DNA of 33,733 bases from the NCBI GenBank assembly GCA_040226215.1, contig JAVKFF010000096.1, forward strand, positions 1 through 33,733. Direction: 5' to 3'. This DNA comes from JAVKFF01 sp040226215. Lineage in GTDB: Bacteria; Pseudomonadota; Alphaproteobacteria; DSM-16000; Inquilinaceae. The position numbers and the translations under genes were made by a program. Below are positions 32,489 through 33,733 of this stretch, one piece after another; position 1 is the first letter of the stretch; each line of letters opens with the position of its first letter. The notes beneath the pieces were generated by a model. That model searched no databases and had not been told where the DNA came from. It saw nothing but the letters and a program-made list of their open reading frames with translations.

Positions 32489-33427
32489 ATGATCGATCCC
32501 CTGGCGCCGCCCGTCTGGTGGACCCTTGGCGGGCTGGTACTGCTGCTCGCCTGCGCCAGCGCGCTCACCGCCATGCTGCGCTGGCGCTACCCGGCGCGCG
32601 ACTGGACCGAACTTTCCGACCGGATCAAGAGCTGGTGGGTGCTGTTCGGCGTCTTCGCCGGCGCCATCGCGCTCAGCCGGACCGCCAGCCTGGTCTTCCT
32701 CGGGCTGATGAGCTTCCTGGCGCTGAAGGAGTTCTTCTCTCTCATCCCGACCCGCCGGGTCGACCGCAAGGTGCTGCTCTGGGCCTATCTGGCGATCCCG
32801 GTGCAGTATTACTGGATCGCCACCGACTGGTACCAGATGTTCCTGATCTTCGTGCCGGTCTACCTGTTCCTGCTGCTGCCGGCGATCATGGTCGTGGCGG
32901 GCGAGACCAGGGGGTTCCTGCGCGCCGCCTCCTCGCTGCACTGGGGCGTGATGATCTGCGTCTTCCTGCTGGGCCACGCCGCCCAGCTGCGCGTCGTGCC
33001 CGATGCCGGCAACCCGGTGGCCGGGGCGGCCGGCTGGCTGCTCTTCCTGGTGATCACGACCGAGTTCAACGACGTCTTCCAGTATCTCTGGGGCAAGGCC
33101 ATCGGCCGCACGCCGGCGGCGCCGGGCCTGAGTCCGAGGAAGACGGTGGAGGGCGCGCTCGGCGGCATCGCCACCACCATCGTCTTCGCCCTCGCGCTGG
33201 CCCAGCTGCTCACCCCGTTCTCCACTCCGGTGGCGCTGATGGCCGGCGCCCTGATCGGTTTCGCCGGCTTTTTCGGCGACCTTACCATCTCGGCCCTGAA
33301 ACGGGATCTGGGCATCAAGGATTCGGGCGCGCTGATCCCCGGCCATGGCGGCGTGCTGGATCGGCTGGACAGCCTCGCCTTCACCGCGCCGCTGTTCTTC
33401 CACTTCACCATCTTCCTCCACTACTAG
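32489..33427 (+). CDS. phosphatidate cytidylyltransferase (CdsA family)
   Basis: The 312-residue inner-membrane enzyme makes CDP-diacylglycerol from phosphatidic acid and CTP. It has eight or so helices and the complete CdsA signature near residues 268-296: SALKRDLGIKDSGALIPGHG followed by GVLDRLD, with the conserved Lys-Asp and Asp-Arg-Asp. The segment ITTEFNDVFQYLWGKAIGR, then SPRKTVEG, also matches. It follows the CDP-alcohol transferase by 12 bp and precedes the acyltransferase by 11 bp. This is probably a second, pathway-specific cytidylyltransferase, because the housekeeping cdsA normally sits with uppS, dxr and bamA; the housekeeping copy is not visible here. Confidence 0.93.
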   Translation: MIDPLAPPVWWTLGGLVLLLACASALTAMLRWRYPARDWTELSDRIKSWWVLFGVFAGAIALSRTASLVFLGLMSFLALKEFFSLIPTRRVDRKVLLWAYLAIPVQYYWIATDWYQMFLIFVPVYLFLLLPAIMVVAGETRGFLRAASSLHWGVMICVFLLGHAAQLRVVPDAGNPVAGAAGWLLFLVITTEFNDVFQYLWGKAIGRTPAAPGLSPRKTVEGALGGIATTIVFALALAQLLTPFSTPVALMAGALIGFAGFFGDLTISALKRDLGIKDSGALIPGHGGVLDRLDSLAFTAPLFFHFTIFLHY

Positions 33428-33438
33428 GTGGGGCTGGG

Positions 33439-33733
33439 ATGCTGCAGCGCCTGGTCTTCGCCCTGCTTCTCCGGCCGCTGATCGCGCTCGCCGTCGGGCT
33501 GAACGTGCGCCATCGCGAGCGGCTGCCATCGGCGGGGCCGGCGATCATCGTCGCCAACCACAACAGCCATGTCGACACGCTGGGCCTGATGACGCTGTTC
33601 CGCTTGCGCGACCTGCCCAAGGTGCGGCCGGCCGCGGCGGCCGACCACTTCCTGGAGCGTCCGGGCCCGCTCGCCTTCATCGCCCGGCGGATCATGCGCA
33701 TCGTGCCGCTCGACCGGCGGGCGCGGGAGAAGG
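33439..33733 (+). CDS. 1-acyl-sn-glycerol-3-phosphate acyltransferase, PlsC-like (3' truncated by window edge)
   Basis: 98 residues are visible. After a short N-terminal helix (LVFALLLRPLIALAVGL) comes AIIVANHNSHVDTLGL, the H-x4-D catalytic motif I of PlsC-type acyltransferases, then motif II-like RIMRIVPLDRR. It would acylate lysophosphatidic acid or a similar acceptor to give phosphatidic acid for the cdsA-like enzyme upstream. AGGTGGGG precedes the ATG. The C-terminal part lies outside the window. Confidence 0.88.
   Translation, partial: MLQRLVFALLLRPLIALAVGLNVRHRERLPSAGPAIIVANHNSHVDTLGLMTLFRLRDLPKVRPAAAADHFLERPGPLAFIARRIMRIVPLDRRAREK

Noticed and set aside
31541..33529. Upstream extension of the trpB frame to a 1070-residue protein
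   Set aside because: The extra part is antisense to the lipid operon and has no protein-like motifs; the TTG at 31540 has a strong ribosome site and gives normal TrpB length.

Overview
The window is a very GC-rich stretch with dense, short-spaced genes. Gene content and order point to an alphaproteobacterium, most likely in or near Rhodospirillales. The strongest marker is the block tsaE-addB-addA-trxA, followed in opposite orientation by trpB-trpA-accD-folC, an arrangement I associate with that class. ChrR-type anti-sigma, TRAP transport and NnrU genes fit the same assignment. I cannot name a genus. I see no rRNA, tRNA, insertion sequence, phage or CRISPR array.

Left part (1-6034). The 3' end of a ChrR-like zinc cupin anti-sigma factor ends at a strong intrinsic terminator. 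A TetR regulator with an eight-copy Ser-Asp-Ser-Thr-Gly tail encoded by a 15-bp tandem repeat follows on the minus strand. It diverges from a seven-helix membrane protein of unknown function across a short gap that holds two inverted repeats. Next come a TrmH-type RNA methyltransferase, a Rhizobium etli-type asparaginase overlapping a methyltransferase gene, two tiny overlapping membrane-protein genes that look like tandem paralogues, and a 50-residue secreted peptide.

Middle part (6035-16895). argG lies behind a 357-bp gene-free leader. Then come a patatin-like phospholipase and a class III nucleotide cyclase domain fused to a TM2 membrane domain, with an NnrU-family gene converging on it. 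A catabolic locus follows: a TRAP transporter (dctP, dctQ, dctM) behind an isocitrate lyase/PEP mutase superfamily enzyme, with a divergent LysR regulator. CorA, a DUF167 protein and YggT follow on the minus strand.

Right part (16896-33733). A short PAS-like membrane protein looks like the remnant of a larger sensor kinase and is followed by a palindromic repeat. A TrxR-like ferredoxin-NADP reductase diverges from tsaE, and tsaE-addB-addA are translationally coupled. trxA ends at a strong terminator. Between the convergent trxA and folC genes lies an almost perfect 124-bp tandem array made of paired, oppositely oriented palindromes (BIME-like). The minus-strand operon trpB-trpA-accD-folC has no trpF next to it. 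Diverging from trpB is a lipid operon, a non-canonical CDP-alcohol phosphatidyltransferase, a CdsA-like cytidylyltransferase and the start of a PlsC-like acyltransferase, which looks like a second, dedicated phospholipid module.

The least explained items are the 124-bp array, the cyclase-TM2 fusion, the TetR repeat tail, the lipid operon with altered catalytic motif, the small membrane-protein pair and the 50-residue secreted peptide.
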